From assembly GCF_014696675.1 (NCBI RefSeq), contig NZ_JACJQN010000015.1, positions 108,843 to 172,842 on the forward strand: DNA of 64,000 nt, read 5' to 3'. The position numbers were made by a program, and so were the translations under genes. Positions 1 to 9,614 of the stretch are shown here, piece by piece. This DNA is from Phormidium tenue FACHB-1052 (GTDB lineage: Bacteria; Cyanobacteriota; Cyanobacteriia; Phormidesmidales; Phormidesmidaceae). The notes under the pieces were generated by a model. It was not told the origin of the DNA, searched no databases, and saw nothing but the letters and a program-made list of their open reading frames with translations. The first letter of the stretch is position 1, and the number at the start of each line of letters is the position of its first letter.

Positions 1-3000
1 ACGCAAGTCATCTTTCATTGATGAGCCAAAGAACTTAGCCCAAATCTCATGAATCCTGGATTGAAGAAATGCAAAATCACCATATTTCTCAAAGGCAAAT
101 ACAACTACGCCTTCTGTGAAAACAACATTAACTGGCAAGAATGCCATACTTAGATACTGACTAACTCGTGAAATAGCAAGAGTTCTTGAATTATCACTAA
201 TTTTCTCATATAGTTCTTTTCTCATTCTCCAGAACTTCCACCAAGGCCAGTTTGCAACATCCTGTGCCTTGGTCATTCTTTCTGGCTTCACTTTCTCCTC
301 GACAATTTGGATCAGATCAGGCCATTTACGTGCCTCATCCTCACTTCGATCACCAAAATTGATTATGTATCTTGTAGGTTTTTGCTCAGGATGTGAGTTG
401 ATTTCTGAGCCGCCGATATATGGAAATATGACTTCCTTGTTTTCAGAATTAGATTGAATTAACGAGTACATCTCGGTAACTGAAGTCGCCTTTTCTTTGC
501 CATCCTCAAAAAGAAAACCATCTCCATAAGGCTTAACTCCTTCATAAACGAGATCGGAGTTTTGAGGAAGGGATTTTGGATCCTCATGGCTACCGGCATG
601 GAATAGAAATGCCGTAATTTTTGTCACTTCTCGTTTGTTTAGGCGAAATGGAGCGGGCAAAGATCCTTTGAAAATATGAACTAGGCTAACGATGACAGCA
701 GCTAAGCCGGGCCAGCGGAATCTACGCTCTGCTTCAAAGATTGTCCCTCCTTTTTTGCAAATCCAACTAAGGCTGCCAGTTCGAGTATCACCTTGAGAAA
801 TGGTATTAGTTGCAACTAGGCCCAAAGCTGCTTCCTTGCGTATGAGATCGAAAGCTCTCCTAAAGAAATAAGCAACTAAATCAGTTCTGTTTCCAGTCTC
901 CGGAAAAACGTTTGTGATCCAATCCAGATACTCCTTTGAGGAAGAACCTGAAATCAGAGTTCCACCCAAAAACGGCGGATTCCCCACGATCGCATCAAAC
1001 CCAGGATTCTCCCGATCAAACACCTCTGGAAACTCAATTTCCCAGTTAAACGGCGTGATGGGCTTTTCAGCATTGCGGATAGAGTTCTGGATTTCGGTGA
1101 GGGGGGAGTAAGTGGATGCGTCGATGGGTGAATGGGTAGATGGATCGCCCTGGGTGTAGACAGATTGTCGCCAGGTGCGGACGAGGTCGGCGTATTCCGA
1201 GAGTTTAGCTTCGCGGTCTTTCTTGCTCTTGCCTGCAAAAAACGCCGCAATCTTCACATCGCCAATCAGCTTCGCCTCCTCCAGTTCCCGTTCTGCCCGT
1301 TGCCACTGGGCCAGTTTCTCCTCCGCATCCGCATCCGTCCGCGTATCCAGCGCTTGTATCTGGGTGCGGTACGCCTTCGCCCGGTCTACCTTTTCCTTCA
1401 GGTACTTAAACAGCGGCAGGTCTTCCGTCGTGTCTTTGCCAAAGCTGCCAATCTCCGCCCGCGTCAGCCCCACCAGCGAATCCCCACACTTCAGCGCATG
1501 ATCCACAAAGGTAAAGGGCTGGTCTTTGGCCAGCGTCACCAGCCACAGCGACAGCTTCGCCAGGTTCACCGCAAAGGGGTTTTTGTCTACCCCATACAGG
1601 CACCGCTGCGCCACCAGGCGACGGGCATAGAGCAACGGTTCCACCGCCGCAGGCAGGTCAGCGGGCTGGCCGTGGGTATCCCACGCTTCCACCAGATTCT
1701 CCGCCAGTTGCCGACAGGCCTCCACCAAAAATGCTGCCGACCCCATCGCCAGGTCGCACACCTTCAGGTTCAAAATCTGCTCTGGGGTGGGGCGATCGCC
1801 CAACTGCTCAAAAATGGGGCGCAGCGTGGTTTCTACAATCGGCTGGGTCAGCTTTCGCGGCGTGTAGTGCGAGCCCGTGCGGCGGCGTTCTTCCCCCGGT
1901 TGCAGGTACAGATCACCGGGAGGCAACAGGTTCAGCGTCCGCGACGACACCCGACTGCCCAGGGCCGCCACCAGATCGGCTGGGGTTGTGGCCTCCTTCA
2001 GCGCCGGCGCCCCCTTGCCCGTCAGCTTGCACTCGGCCCAGTCTTGCAGCACCTTGGCGCGGTTCCCCGGCTTCTCCGCCAGCAGCGCCTCGACATTGAT
2101 CACCACATCCTTCGGCTTCACCGCAATGGAGAGCCCCTCGGCCACCTCCACCTCGTAGCCCATAATCGCCTCATACACCGAGCCGATCTGCTCCACATCC
2201 AGCGCCCGGTACGAGAGGCGTTCCCCCTCCAGCATCAGCAGCTTGTCGAGCATTCGGTAAATCACCCCATCGGCAATGCGGGGCGCTTCTACCCGGCCAT
2301 GGGTTTCATACTGGGTGCCCTGGGGTCGCCCTTCTAAAAACGGGTACTCGTCGGGGTCAAACAGTTGCCCGTGGCGGGCGGGCAGATATTCGTCGTAGGC
2401 ACCGCCGCCGTCATACACCAGCCGAAACAGGCTCAGCAGCGTAGCCCAGGCCCCATAGCGCTGATCCATCGTGTCGGGGTAGCTGCCCGCGTCTTCCCGC
2501 AGCTTTTCGTAGAGGCCCGACACGGCATAGTGGCGCTGGTAGACCTCATCGTCGGGCATCAGCCCCTCGTCTTCGGCGTAGAGCAAAAACACCAGCCGCA
2601 TCAGTGTGGCGATCAGGCCACCGTAGATGTGTTGGCCCTCACCCCCGGCCCCTCTCCCAGAACGGGAGAGGGGAGATAAGAGGGGGGCAAAGATTTTGCC
2701 GTTGGCGGCAGCATCTGCCGCCTGGAAGCCGCGCAGCAGTTCCCATAGGGCATCGAGCACCTGGCTGGCCAGCTTATTCGAAACCTCGGCCTGGTAGTTG
2801 CGGCTCTCCACCAGCAGCCGGTTTAACCGCTGGTTTTCGGGCACGTTAAAGAGGCGATCGGCCCCAATCAGCAGATTCAGCGCCCCCAAAATTAGCCGCC
2901 CCGGCACCTCCACCATCGCCTGTACGGGAAACGTCAGATACCCCGACGACTCGCCACTGGGGGCGTACACCAGCCGCATCTCCGTACCATTCACCAGCAG

Positions 3001-3504
3001 CCCGGTAGGAATCCCCGTCTCCCGCAGCAACCGCTCAAACTTGGCCTGAAAACTCGCCTTCCACCCCTGCCCCGTCGCCGCCGCCGGATCATCCTCATCC
3101 AACGGCAGCCCCGGTGCCATTTCCTGCACCAGCAAAACCCACTCGTCGCTGTCGGGGTCTTTAACCCCATAGGTGGGCCGCAGGGTCTCGCCATAGCTGG
3201 GCAGTACCGCCGAGAGGCGATCGGGCAGGTCTGCCGCCACCACCAGGTCTTCGGGCATCCAATTCAGCACTTTCTGGGTAAAGGCGGGGAAGTTCTCAAT
3301 CCAGGCAATACCCTCATTCTTATGGCGCGGGATCGCCTCGGTGGAGACTACGCCTTGCAGCCGCTCTTGCAGGTCTACCAGTTTGGCGCGATCGATCACC
3401 GCCTGGGCTTTGATCAGCGCAGGCGGCGACACGACCAAACCCACCGGTTGCAGCAGGCCGAGCCATTCTTGGTGTCTAAGGATGTCGAGGTCTTTAGATG
3501 GCAT
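1..3504 (-). CDS. drmMI: DISARM-type adenine-specific DNA methyltransferase DrmMI, C-terminus beyond the left edge
   Basis: An open frame of 1168 codons runs from an ATG at 3504 to base 1 without a stop, so the protein is incomplete. It begins MPSKDLDILRHQEWLG. The middle third carries the gamma-class N6-adenine methylase landmarks: GSHYTPRKL, then the SAM-binding CDLAMGSAAFLVEA, then YGVDKNPFAVNLAK, and catalytic NPPF followed by LGGT. After NPPF comes a TaqI/Eco57I-like target-recognition half that becomes AT-rich. In DISARM, DrmMI marks host DNA so that the system spares it. The gene lies 49 bp downstream of the unknown gene that follows drmD, on the same strand, probably one operon. Assignment to DISARM rather than a stand-alone Eco57I enzyme rests mainly on the DrmD neighbour. 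drmA, drmB and drmC would be expected left of the window. Confidence 0.8.
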   Translation of the reverse strand, partial: MPSKDLDILRHQEWLGLLQPVGLVVSPPALIKAQAVIDRAKLVDLQERLQGVVSTEAIPRHKNEGIAWIENFPAFTQKVLNWMPEDLVVAADLPDRLSAVLPSYGETLRPTYGVKDPDSDEWVLLVQEMAPGLPLDEDDPAAATGQGWKASFQAKFERLLRETGIPTGLLVNGTEMRLVYAPSGESSGYLTFPVQAMVEVPGRLILGALNLLIGADRLFNVPENQRLNRLLVESRNYQAEVSNKLASQVLDALWELLRGFQAADAAANGKIFAPLLSPLSRSGRGAGGEGQHIYGGLIATLMRLVFLLYAEDEGLMPDDEVYQRHYAVSGLYEKLREDAGSYPDTMDQRYGAWATLLSLFRLVYDGGGAYDEYLPARHGQLFDPDEYPFLEGRPQGTQYETHGRVEAPRIADGVIYRMLDKLLMLEGERLSYRALDVEQIGSVYEAIMGYEVEVAEGLSIAVKPKDVVINVEALLAEKPGNRAKVLQDWAECKLTGKGAPALKEATTPADLVAALGSRVSSRTLNLLPPGDLYLQPGEERRRTGSHYTPRKLTQPIVETTLRPIFEQLGDRPTPEQILNLKVCDLAMGSAAFLVEACRQLAENLVEAWDTHGQPADLPAAVEPLLYARRLVAQRCLYGVDKNPFAVNLAKLSLWLVTLAKDQPFTFVDHALKCGDSLVGLTRAEIGSFGKDTTEDLPLFKYLKEKVDRAKAYRTQIQALDTRTDADAEEKLAQWQRAERELEEAKLIGDVKIAAFFAGKSKKDREAKLSEYADLVRTWRQSVYTQGDPSTHSPIDASTYSPLTEIQNSIRNAEKPITPFNWEIEFPEVFDRENPGFDAIVGNPPFLGGTLISGSSSKEYLDWITNVFPETGNRTDLVAYFFRRAFDLIRKEAALGLVATNTISQGDTRTGSLSWICKKGGTIFEAERRFRWPGLAAVIVSLVHIFKGSLPAPFRLNKREVTKITAFLFHAGSHEDPKSLPQNSDLVYEGVKPYGDGFLFEDGKEKATSVTEMYSLIQSNSENKEVIFPYIGGSEINSHPEQKPTRYIINFGDRSEDEARKWPDLIQIVEEKVKPERMTKAQDVANWPWWKFWRMRKELYEKISDNSRTLAISRVSQYLSMAFLPVNVVFTEGVVVFAFEKYGDFAFLQSRIHEIWAKFFGSSMKDDLR
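2649..2673. repeat. REP-like palindrome carried in frame inside drmMI
   Basis: A 10-bp perfect inverted repeat, CCCCTCTCCC then AGAAC then GGGAGAGGGG, lies inside the methylase frame, preceded by CCCTCACCCCCGG. This is the look of the abundant cyanobacterial intergenic palindrome of the CCCTCACCCC...CTCTCCC type. Here it is translated, giving a low-complexity Ser/Gly/Arg stretch (around LLSPLSRSGRGAGG) without breaking the frame. Confidence 0.7.
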
Positions 3505-3553
3505 GGTGACAATGAACTGTATTGCAGAAAAATGCTTACTTTGAGAGTGCTGC

Positions 3554-5539
3554 CTAACCTAGCCCAAAATTGGGATGGGGTTTGAAGTAGTCCTGAGCTC
3601 GAATCAATACGGATTGCCTCAGTTCCTGGTCAAGTTGTTTACCCAACCAAAGACCTGGTTCTACCTCCTCATCTACAGCAACTCTTACGGGTTCTGTTAT
3701 TTCTGGGATCTGCAACTTATAGGTATTGCCAGCAACGACGTGCTCTTTGACCATCACTTGCAAGACGTCCAAGTCTTGCTCAGCAGCTAACTGAGTTGGT
3801 CGAAGCCGAAGGTCATCACCAGACATAGAAAAGACTTGAATACCCTCTTTGTCTTGCCAAAAGACATAGCCATTTAAACCTGGTTTAAGTGCCGCAAGCG
3901 CTGGTTTAGCATCCTCTAGCCCATAAGCTTGGAACTCTCTGACCTCTTTCTTGGTTTGGCCAAAATCAGTGAGCTTTTCCCACCACCGCATGGCCTTCAG
4001 GCAAGCATCGGCATGGCGCTCAAGCTCCTTCACTGACGGGAGATTTTCTAGTGCCTGTTCGTGCTTCTGCATTTTGTTGCGAATGCGCTCTTGCCGCCGC
4101 CCCACATCCGTAGGATTGTTTTGCATAGCTTGCAGGAGCAACATCTGCTCAAGCTTAAGGTCAGCGGCAATAAGCCCAATTAAGCACTGCATATCGTGGA
4201 GCGCCTGCTTCCCATTTGACTTAAGTAGCTCTGCCGCACTGCGGGCACCTTGACGACCTCGTTGATATCTAGTGTGTTTCGCCTTATCTCTAAACCGTTC
4301 GACGAGCAGTCGATTTCGCTCAAGGATTGCCAAAATGTTCTTCTCGACCAGAGCTAAACGGTTACTAGCATCTGCTGTGAACACGCCAGTGTTCATCCGC
4401 TCTGCCTGGATGTCGTCCAAGACGTTGATAGCGTAGTAGATTTCGCCCAGCACCTCGGCTTCTTGCCTGACATGGAGTTCTTCCAGGGTTTTCTCCATGT
4501 GGGCCAGTCGCTGATTGATTTGGTTTAGCTGCTGGGTACCCACAATTGCATGGAGCACCTGGTAGGCAACCACAGGAGCCAGAATGGGCACAGCAGAAGC
4601 TTGAGCAAACTGGAGTTGCCCAGCAAACTTACTTCCAGTGACATTTTTCACAGTTCCAAGAGACGCGCCGCCACTTTGAACCATCTTGTAAATTCCCTTG
4701 GATATACCAGAAACCAGTTCTGGCGGGCCGACCACCCTAAGCAGCTGCCCTGTCTGTAAACCAGAAGCCACCACTGCTGAGGTCGCCCCTAACTGGTCTA
4801 CTACTGCTGAGTTCAATCTGCCTTGATGCCAAGCATTTGGGCTATGTAAGCTTAAGCCCCGAAAATGGTCTATGAGCTGCTGGCTTTGCTCAGGAGAATA
4901 TTGCAGTAGTGCCCCAACCGTATTACCAGCTGGATCTTGCAGTTCTGTAAACGAAGCAGTTTCCTCTGATACGGGTTGGTAAGCCTCAACATCCCAACCC
5001 TGATGACTGATTACCTTTAGAACAATCTCTTCTACCGAGCCGTTTTCGGCTGAGGCCAGTTCCTCGTCTTCACTGGCGGTTTCCTCAGCTTTGGTCTCAC
5101 TCTCACGCTTCGGACTCTGAAAAACGGAGAACATGGCTCCCAAAGCGTTGTCGGTGAAGTCCTGGATGTTTGTCAAACCATTTGCGATCGCATCTTCGAC
5201 AACATCTCCCATGTCAGTGACTCCGCCTTGAAGATTATCAACCGCTTCTGTAACCTCCTTTGAGGGCCATACTGATTTAGTAAAAGTTTGAAAGCTTTTC
5301 AGGCCCTGATTGACAACCCCTTCTAAATCAGGGACTTGAGTTTCGCTGTCTTCCGTTTGGGGTAAGTCGAACACGGCTTCATAAGCTTGCTTCCAAGCAT
5401 CGCACCCATGAAGGGCTGGTAATCTGTTCTCTTCAGCAAACTCCAGCCATACTTGATTTTTTCGCAGTTCCCTAGAGGTAGCCACACCAAAATGGCTACA
5501 TAAAGCCTGTTTACAATCCCGTAGTCTCATGCTTTCCAT
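3554..5539 (-). CDS. Unknown 661-aa protein between drmD and drmMI
   Basis: Not recognised. The start at 5539 is chosen because an AAGGAGG ribosome site lies 8 bases ahead of it and overlaps the drmD stop (TAAGGAGG); a longer frame to 5596 would overlap drmD by 44 bp. The N-terminus (MESMRLRDCKQALCSHFGV) looks like a small globular domain. It is followed by an acidic Glu/Ser-rich linker, a small-residue hydrophobic stretch (AVPILAPVVAYQVLHAIVG) and then a long helical, Glu/Arg-rich, coiled-coil-like region; the last ~100 residues look like a beta-rich domain. Such a layout is compatible with an oligomeric, possibly membrane-contacting sensor or effector, but no catalytic motif is visible. Its place inside the drmD-drmMI operon suggests a defence role. 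Confidence 0.75.
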   Translation of the reverse strand: MESMRLRDCKQALCSHFGVATSRELRKNQVWLEFAEENRLPALHGCDAWKQAYEAVFDLPQTEDSETQVPDLEGVVNQGLKSFQTFTKSVWPSKEVTEAVDNLQGGVTDMGDVVEDAIANGLTNIQDFTDNALGAMFSVFQSPKRESETKAEETASEDEELASAENGSVEEIVLKVISHQGWDVEAYQPVSEETASFTELQDPAGNTVGALLQYSPEQSQQLIDHFRGLSLHSPNAWHQGRLNSAVVDQLGATSAVVASGLQTGQLLRVVGPPELVSGISKGIYKMVQSGGASLGTVKNVTGSKFAGQLQFAQASAVPILAPVVAYQVLHAIVGTQQLNQINQRLAHMEKTLEELHVRQEAEVLGEIYYAINVLDDIQAERMNTGVFTADASNRLALVEKNILAILERNRLLVERFRDKAKHTRYQRGRQGARSAAELLKSNGKQALHDMQCLIGLIAADLKLEQMLLLQAMQNNPTDVGRRQERIRNKMQKHEQALENLPSVKELERHADACLKAMRWWEKLTDFGQTKKEVREFQAYGLEDAKPALAALKPGLNGYVFWQDKEGIQVFSMSGDDLRLRPTQLAAEQDLDVLQVMVKEHVVAGNTYKLQIPEITEPVRVAVDEEVEPGLWLGKQLDQELRQSVLIRAQDYFKPHPNFGLG

Positions 5540-5552
5540 TGCGTCTGCCTCC

Positions 5553-8500
5553 TTAGCTCGATACTGGCCATAAATACACAATTCCCACCGGCTCAATGCG
5601 CTCAGCCTTGACCTGATAGGTCTGCTGAATCCGCTCCGGCTCCGTCACAATCTCCTCCGCCAGTTGCTCCACCCTAGTGCGCCAGTGCCGCCGATCCGCC
5701 TCGATCTGTCGCATCTCGTCGCGGTTAAATAGCCCGAGCTGCAACGTCTCATACTGCTGCTCCTGCTTCAGAATTCTGTCCCGCTGTTCCTCCAGCAGCG
5801 TCTTCATCTCTGCTGCTTCGCGATCGCCCCGCTGGGCCAGCTTCCGCTTTGCCCGTTCCGTCAGCTCCGTCGCCCGCCGCTCCAGGTTCGGCAGCAAATC
5901 CTCCACATCGCGGCCCACAAACCCCTTCAGCCGCTCCATCAGCGTCTCCGGCACCTCCTGGAGCCGCCGATTCGCCAGCGAGGCCTCCAAGATTTGCATC
6001 ACATCCTTTTTCTCCCCCTCCGTCAGCGGGCGCAGCTTGCCCCTGCCCCTAGCCTCCGGGTCTAGCCACTCCGCCGCTACCGTCACCACCTCATCGTGCA
6101 GCCGAGCCGCCCGCTCTCCATAGAGCGACAGCCGCCCCAAAATAATCACCCTCGGTATCGGGTCATCGGTGCGGCACACACAGGCCCGAGTCAGCTCATC
6201 GTAGAGAAACCCCTGGGAGAGAAATCGCCCCAGCAGCCGCTGCACCATACGGTGCTCCAAGTGCAGGTGCACCACCTCCCCATCCAGCGACCCCGGATCG
6301 CGAAACACCACCGGGCGAATCGGCGCTTCCTTGCGCCAGTCCCACAGCTTTTGGCCCCGCTGCCGAGGTGCCCGCAGGGTATCGAGGGTTGTGGCCCAGG
6401 AGGGGTCGGCCCCGGCCTGCTGGTCGAGGGCGGGCACCGTCCAGCGGCTGCGCTCTTCGTTGTCCACCGCCTCTGCCGCCGAGAGGGGCGCTAGCGCCGC
6501 CGACCCCATAATCTCCAACGACACCGACAGGGCATCGCGAAAGTGGCGATCGCTCAGCCCCAACCACTCCTTCGAATCGCGCAACATGCCCTCTAGCTCC
6601 ACCTGCTGCTGCCGCAGCTTGTCTTGCCTGAGGCGAATCGCCTCCAGCTCTTCTTTAATCGCAGTGCCCCGCCCGGTAGACTCGGCATCGGCCTGGTCGG
6701 CATTATCAATGGCACCGCTCAACGCCTCGGTCTGCTCAGCCCGGATGCCCTGCTCCAGCAGTTTCGTCACATTCTTTTCCACCACTGGTGACAGGCTGCC
6801 CAGTTCCTCCTGAATGCGCTGGGTCTTTTTCACCAGCACATCAATCACCCGATCTTCGGGCCGCTGGAGCAAGACAAAGTAGTGGCAGCGAACAATAGGC
6901 GATCGCTGCAATTTGCGGTCAATCCGCCCGTTGCGCTGCTCCATGCGGCTGGGGTTCCAGGGCACATCAAAGTGAAATAGGTCGGCGCAGAAGTTTTGCA
7001 GATTCACCCCCTCCCTCGCCGCATCGGTGGCGATCAGAATTCGCAGGGGGTTGTGGGCCGGGTCAGCGTTGAAGGCGGCTTTGATTTCCTCGCGGCGATC
7101 GTCGCCCATGCCGCCGTGGAAGGTGCCAATACGATCATCCTCGCGATCGCTGCCCGCGATGATCGCCTTGAGCTGCTGCTCCAGATAGCGCTTGGTGTCG
7201 GTGTATTCCGTAAAGATTAGCACCCGCCGATTTAGCCACTTGGCCCTGGGCTGCCCCAGGTCGGGGCAGAGGTTTTGGCGCAGCCATTTCTCCAACTCCA
7301 CAATTCGGCTATCGGGCTGTCGCCGGGCCTGCTCCGCCAGTTGGGTCATCTCTTCCAGCAGGGCCAGCTCCTCCTGAGAAATTGCCTCCCCGGCGGCGTA
7401 GGTGGCTTTCTCCATCTGCCGGTCTTCCTCCGCCAGCACCTCGTCTTCTTGCAGGTCGGCCCGGTCATCGTCAGATCCAGGACTCTCTAGCAAGAGGGAC
7501 AGGCTGCCCTGGGTCACGTTCTGCTGTTGCTGAACCTGCCGCTCAATCGCCCGACGGTGGACGCTGAGGGTGCGGGCAAAGGCTTCGATCGACGACAGCA
7601 GCCGCTTTTGTAGGTTGGTGAGCACCAGCAGGGCCGCGGTCTGGGTTGAGCGGGGGGCATCCTTCAGGCGCTGCTCCCGTTGCTTGCGGTAGGTTTGCAG
7701 TAACCGAGCCAGCTTTAGCTCTGGCGCATCCTCCGGCAGCTTATCAATCACCACCGGCACAATCTCCCGCTTGGGGAAGTCGGGCTCGTTGATTTCCCGC
7801 AAGTCTTGCTTGAGCCGCCGCACCATCACCGCATCCAGCAGCTTTTTGCTGCGTACCGGCACCCCCCGGCAAAACCGCTGGGGGTCAAGAATTTCGAGCA
7901 GGGCCGCAAAGCTATTGGAGTGGCCATTGTGGGGCGTGGCCGACAAAAACAGCCGGTGCTCAAACCGGGGAGCCAGCTCGCGCACCACCTTTGTCAACTG
8001 CGAATCCACGGCATAGCGCGAGGCACTGGCCGGAGCGGCATTGTGAGCCTCATCTAAAATCAGCATCGACCCGGCGGAGAAATCGCCCAGCCAGTCCCGC
8101 AGGGGGGCAGCATAGGTTTCATCCCGCAGCAAGGCATGAGAAATAATGAAGCGGGTGTGAGTCTTCCAGGGGTTGATACCATAGCCCCGCTCGCGCCGTT
8201 TAGAGGCCACAAACTCGCGATCAAACACGATGAATGTGAGGCCAAAGCGGCTCTCCATCTCCTCCTGCCACTGGCGCACCACCGACGGCGGGCAAGAGAT
8301 CACTACCCGCTTAATCTTCTGCCGCATCAGCATCTCGCGCAGGATCAGCCCTGCCTCAATGGTTTTGCCCAGCCCCACATCGTCGGCAATGAACAGATTC
8401 ACCCTGGGCATCCGTAGGGCTTTGCGTAGCGGCTCTAGCTGGTAGGCCTTGACCTCAATCCCCGCCCGATAGGGGGCCTGAAAGAGCCTTGGCTCGGTAG

Positions 8501-8816
8501 AGGTGACGCAGTTCCACCGCAGGGCGTGGAGGTAGGCAGAGAAATAGCGCGGGTCATCAAAACCCTTATGGGCCACCGCCTCCCAGGAGGAGGTTTCGAT
8601 CACCTGGGCGTCGATCTCCCGTTCCCAAAACACCTCTAGCGCTTCCCCCTGGGCATCATCTTCCAGGCAAGCCAGGCGCACCAGGGTATCGCCCGTGGCC
8701 ACCGAGGCAGGGGTTATTTCTTCGATGAGATACTGACGAGACCGGACTCTTACAATTTGCCCCAAGCCAAGATTCAATGGCCGTTTTGGTTCGGCTAGTA
8801 CTCTGACACTATCCAT
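5553..8816 (-). CDS. drmD: DISARM SNF2-family helicase DrmD
   Basis: About 1087 residues. An N-terminal region (LGQIVRVRSRQYLIEE) precedes a superfamily 2 motor with Walker A-like ADDVGLGKTIEAGL, a DEAH box (LILDEAHN), motif III SATPHNG, and in the second lobe RVLIFTEYTD, ATDAAREGVNLQ and QRNGRIDR. A long charged C-terminal helical region follows (AKRKLAQRGDREAAEM). Length and the specific motif wording fit the DrmD helicase of class 1 DISARM, an anti-phage system thought to act on incoming DNA lacking host methylation. I use the ATG at 8816 because AGGA lies just upstream; a TTG at 8831 is the alternative. Downstream genes are tightly packed on the same strand; three coiled-coil genes lie just upstream. 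Confidence 0.88.
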   Translation of the reverse strand: MDSVRVLAEPKRPLNLGLGQIVRVRSRQYLIEEITPASVATGDTLVRLACLEDDAQGEALEVFWEREIDAQVIETSSWEAVAHKGFDDPRYFSAYLHALRWNCVTSTEPRLFQAPYRAGIEVKAYQLEPLRKALRMPRVNLFIADDVGLGKTIEAGLILREMLMRQKIKRVVISCPPSVVRQWQEEMESRFGLTFIVFDREFVASKRRERGYGINPWKTHTRFIISHALLRDETYAAPLRDWLGDFSAGSMLILDEAHNAAPASASRYAVDSQLTKVVRELAPRFEHRLFLSATPHNGHSNSFAALLEILDPQRFCRGVPVRSKKLLDAVMVRRLKQDLREINEPDFPKREIVPVVIDKLPEDAPELKLARLLQTYRKQREQRLKDAPRSTQTAALLVLTNLQKRLLSSIEAFARTLSVHRRAIERQVQQQQNVTQGSLSLLLESPGSDDDRADLQEDEVLAEEDRQMEKATYAAGEAISQEELALLEEMTQLAEQARRQPDSRIVELEKWLRQNLCPDLGQPRAKWLNRRVLIFTEYTDTKRYLEQQLKAIIAGSDREDDRIGTFHGGMGDDRREEIKAAFNADPAHNPLRILIATDAAREGVNLQNFCADLFHFDVPWNPSRMEQRNGRIDRKLQRSPIVRCHYFVLLQRPEDRVIDVLVKKTQRIQEELGSLSPVVEKNVTKLLEQGIRAEQTEALSGAIDNADQADAESTGRGTAIKEELEAIRLRQDKLRQQQVELEGMLRDSKEWLGLSDRHFRDALSVSLEIMGSAALAPLSAAEAVDNEERSRWTVPALDQQAGADPSWATTLDTLRAPRQRGQKLWDWRKEAPIRPVVFRDPGSLDGEVVHLHLEHRMVQRLLGRFLSQGFLYDELTRACVCRTDDPIPRVIILGRLSLYGERAARLHDEVVTVAAEWLDPEARGRGKLRPLTEGEKKDVMQILEASLANRRLQEVPETLMERLKGFVGRDVEDLLPNLERRATELTERAKRKLAQRGDREAAEMKTLLEEQRDRILKQEQQYETLQLGLFNRDEMRQIEADRRHWRTRVEQLAEEIVTEPERIQQTYQVKAERIEPVGIVYLWPVSS

Positions 8817-8888
8817 ATCTTTTCCTGGCAAGTGACCCGAAAGTTCTAGACGCCCTTATCGCTCTTTCTCAGCCATTTTAGCTACGCA

Positions 8889-9614
8889 TTAAATATTCTT
8901 TGATACCTGTTCACCCTCGATTCTTCTAGCTTCTTTGACTGTTGAATCAATTACATGAAATTTGTCGAGATGCTGTTCTATAAAAAATTGACCTTTGTCC
9001 GCCAAAATGCTTATATTCTGGTTCAATAGTTTAATATCAGCATTCAACTCAAGAAGAAAATTGTGAGCCGTATTGATTATATTTGCAAGCCTTTGATCCA
9101 CAGCTTTAATCAAAATCTCTTGAGCCATGGCATTGCCGGAAAATCTTTCTTCGATTTTTTTTAAGTCTTCAGCGGCTTCATTAAATGCACTATCCTGAAG
9201 TTCTTTGTATTTTATAGTTCTTTCATATACGAGAGTTTGCGCTTTGTCCCGCAAGTCAAGTTGCATGTGACCAATGGCGTTAATAGCATTGACGTTCAGC
9301 TTAGTTAGTTCTTGTTGATATTTCATGATGGCTTCAGAAACAGCCGTCATTCTTGCGAACTCCCTATCTTTCTTGCATTGTTCTATCTCCACCAAAATTC
9401 TTTTTATTTCCGTTTCCTTTTTGATCGAGAGATTGACCTCTAGCTCTTTCTCTTCTCGCCTAAGCTGAGCCTCTATATTCTTCGAGGCAGCTTGTTTTTC
9501 TAGATCTCTCTTATGTTCTGCTGCTCTTAAAGGCTCACTTGCCCAGTCCGTCATCAACTTGATCGGTGCATAAACAATGTCGTCTAGCTTATCGAACATT
9601 CCAAATATAGACAC
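8889..9614 (-). CDS. Coiled-coil protein of unknown function
   Basis: About 241 residues from a GTG start at 9614, which directly abuts the preceding stop (TAAGTG) and has a GGAGGAAA ribosome site. It begins with a short amphipathic segment (MSIFGMFDKLDDIVYAPIKL), followed by a long Glu/Lys/Arg-rich helical stretch (roughly residues 30-110) and a second helical half ending ARRIEGEQVSKNI. No catalytic motif is seen. It is third in a compact three-gene set that ends 72 bp before drmD. Base composition is clearly AT-richer than drmD. Function unknown; a structural or scaffold subunit is only a guess from the coiled coil. Confidence 0.75.
   Translation of the reverse strand: MSIFGMFDKLDDIVYAPIKLMTDWASEPLRAAEHKRDLEKQAASKNIEAQLRREEKELEVNLSIKKETEIKRILVEIEQCKKDREFARMTAVSEAIMKYQQELTKLNVNAINAIGHMQLDLRDKAQTLVYERTIKYKELQDSAFNEAAEDLKKIEERFSGNAMAQEILIKAVDQRLANIINTAHNFLLELNADIKLLNQNISILADKGQFFIEQHLDKFHVIDSTVKEARRIEGEQVSKNI

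Noticed and set aside
1132..2337. Long plus-strand open frame (about 400 codons) opposite drmMI
   Set aside because: It is antisense to a continuous methylase frame with clear catalytic motifs and has an Arg/Gln/His-rich composition typical of a shadow frame.
3554..5596. Longer start at 5596 for the gene after drmD
   Set aside because: It would overlap drmD by 44 bp without a ribosome site; the ATG at 5539 has AAGGAGG at ideal spacing.
6096..6813. Open frames on the plus strand opposite drmD
   Set aside because: No protein motif, and they lie wholly within a well-supported helicase gene.
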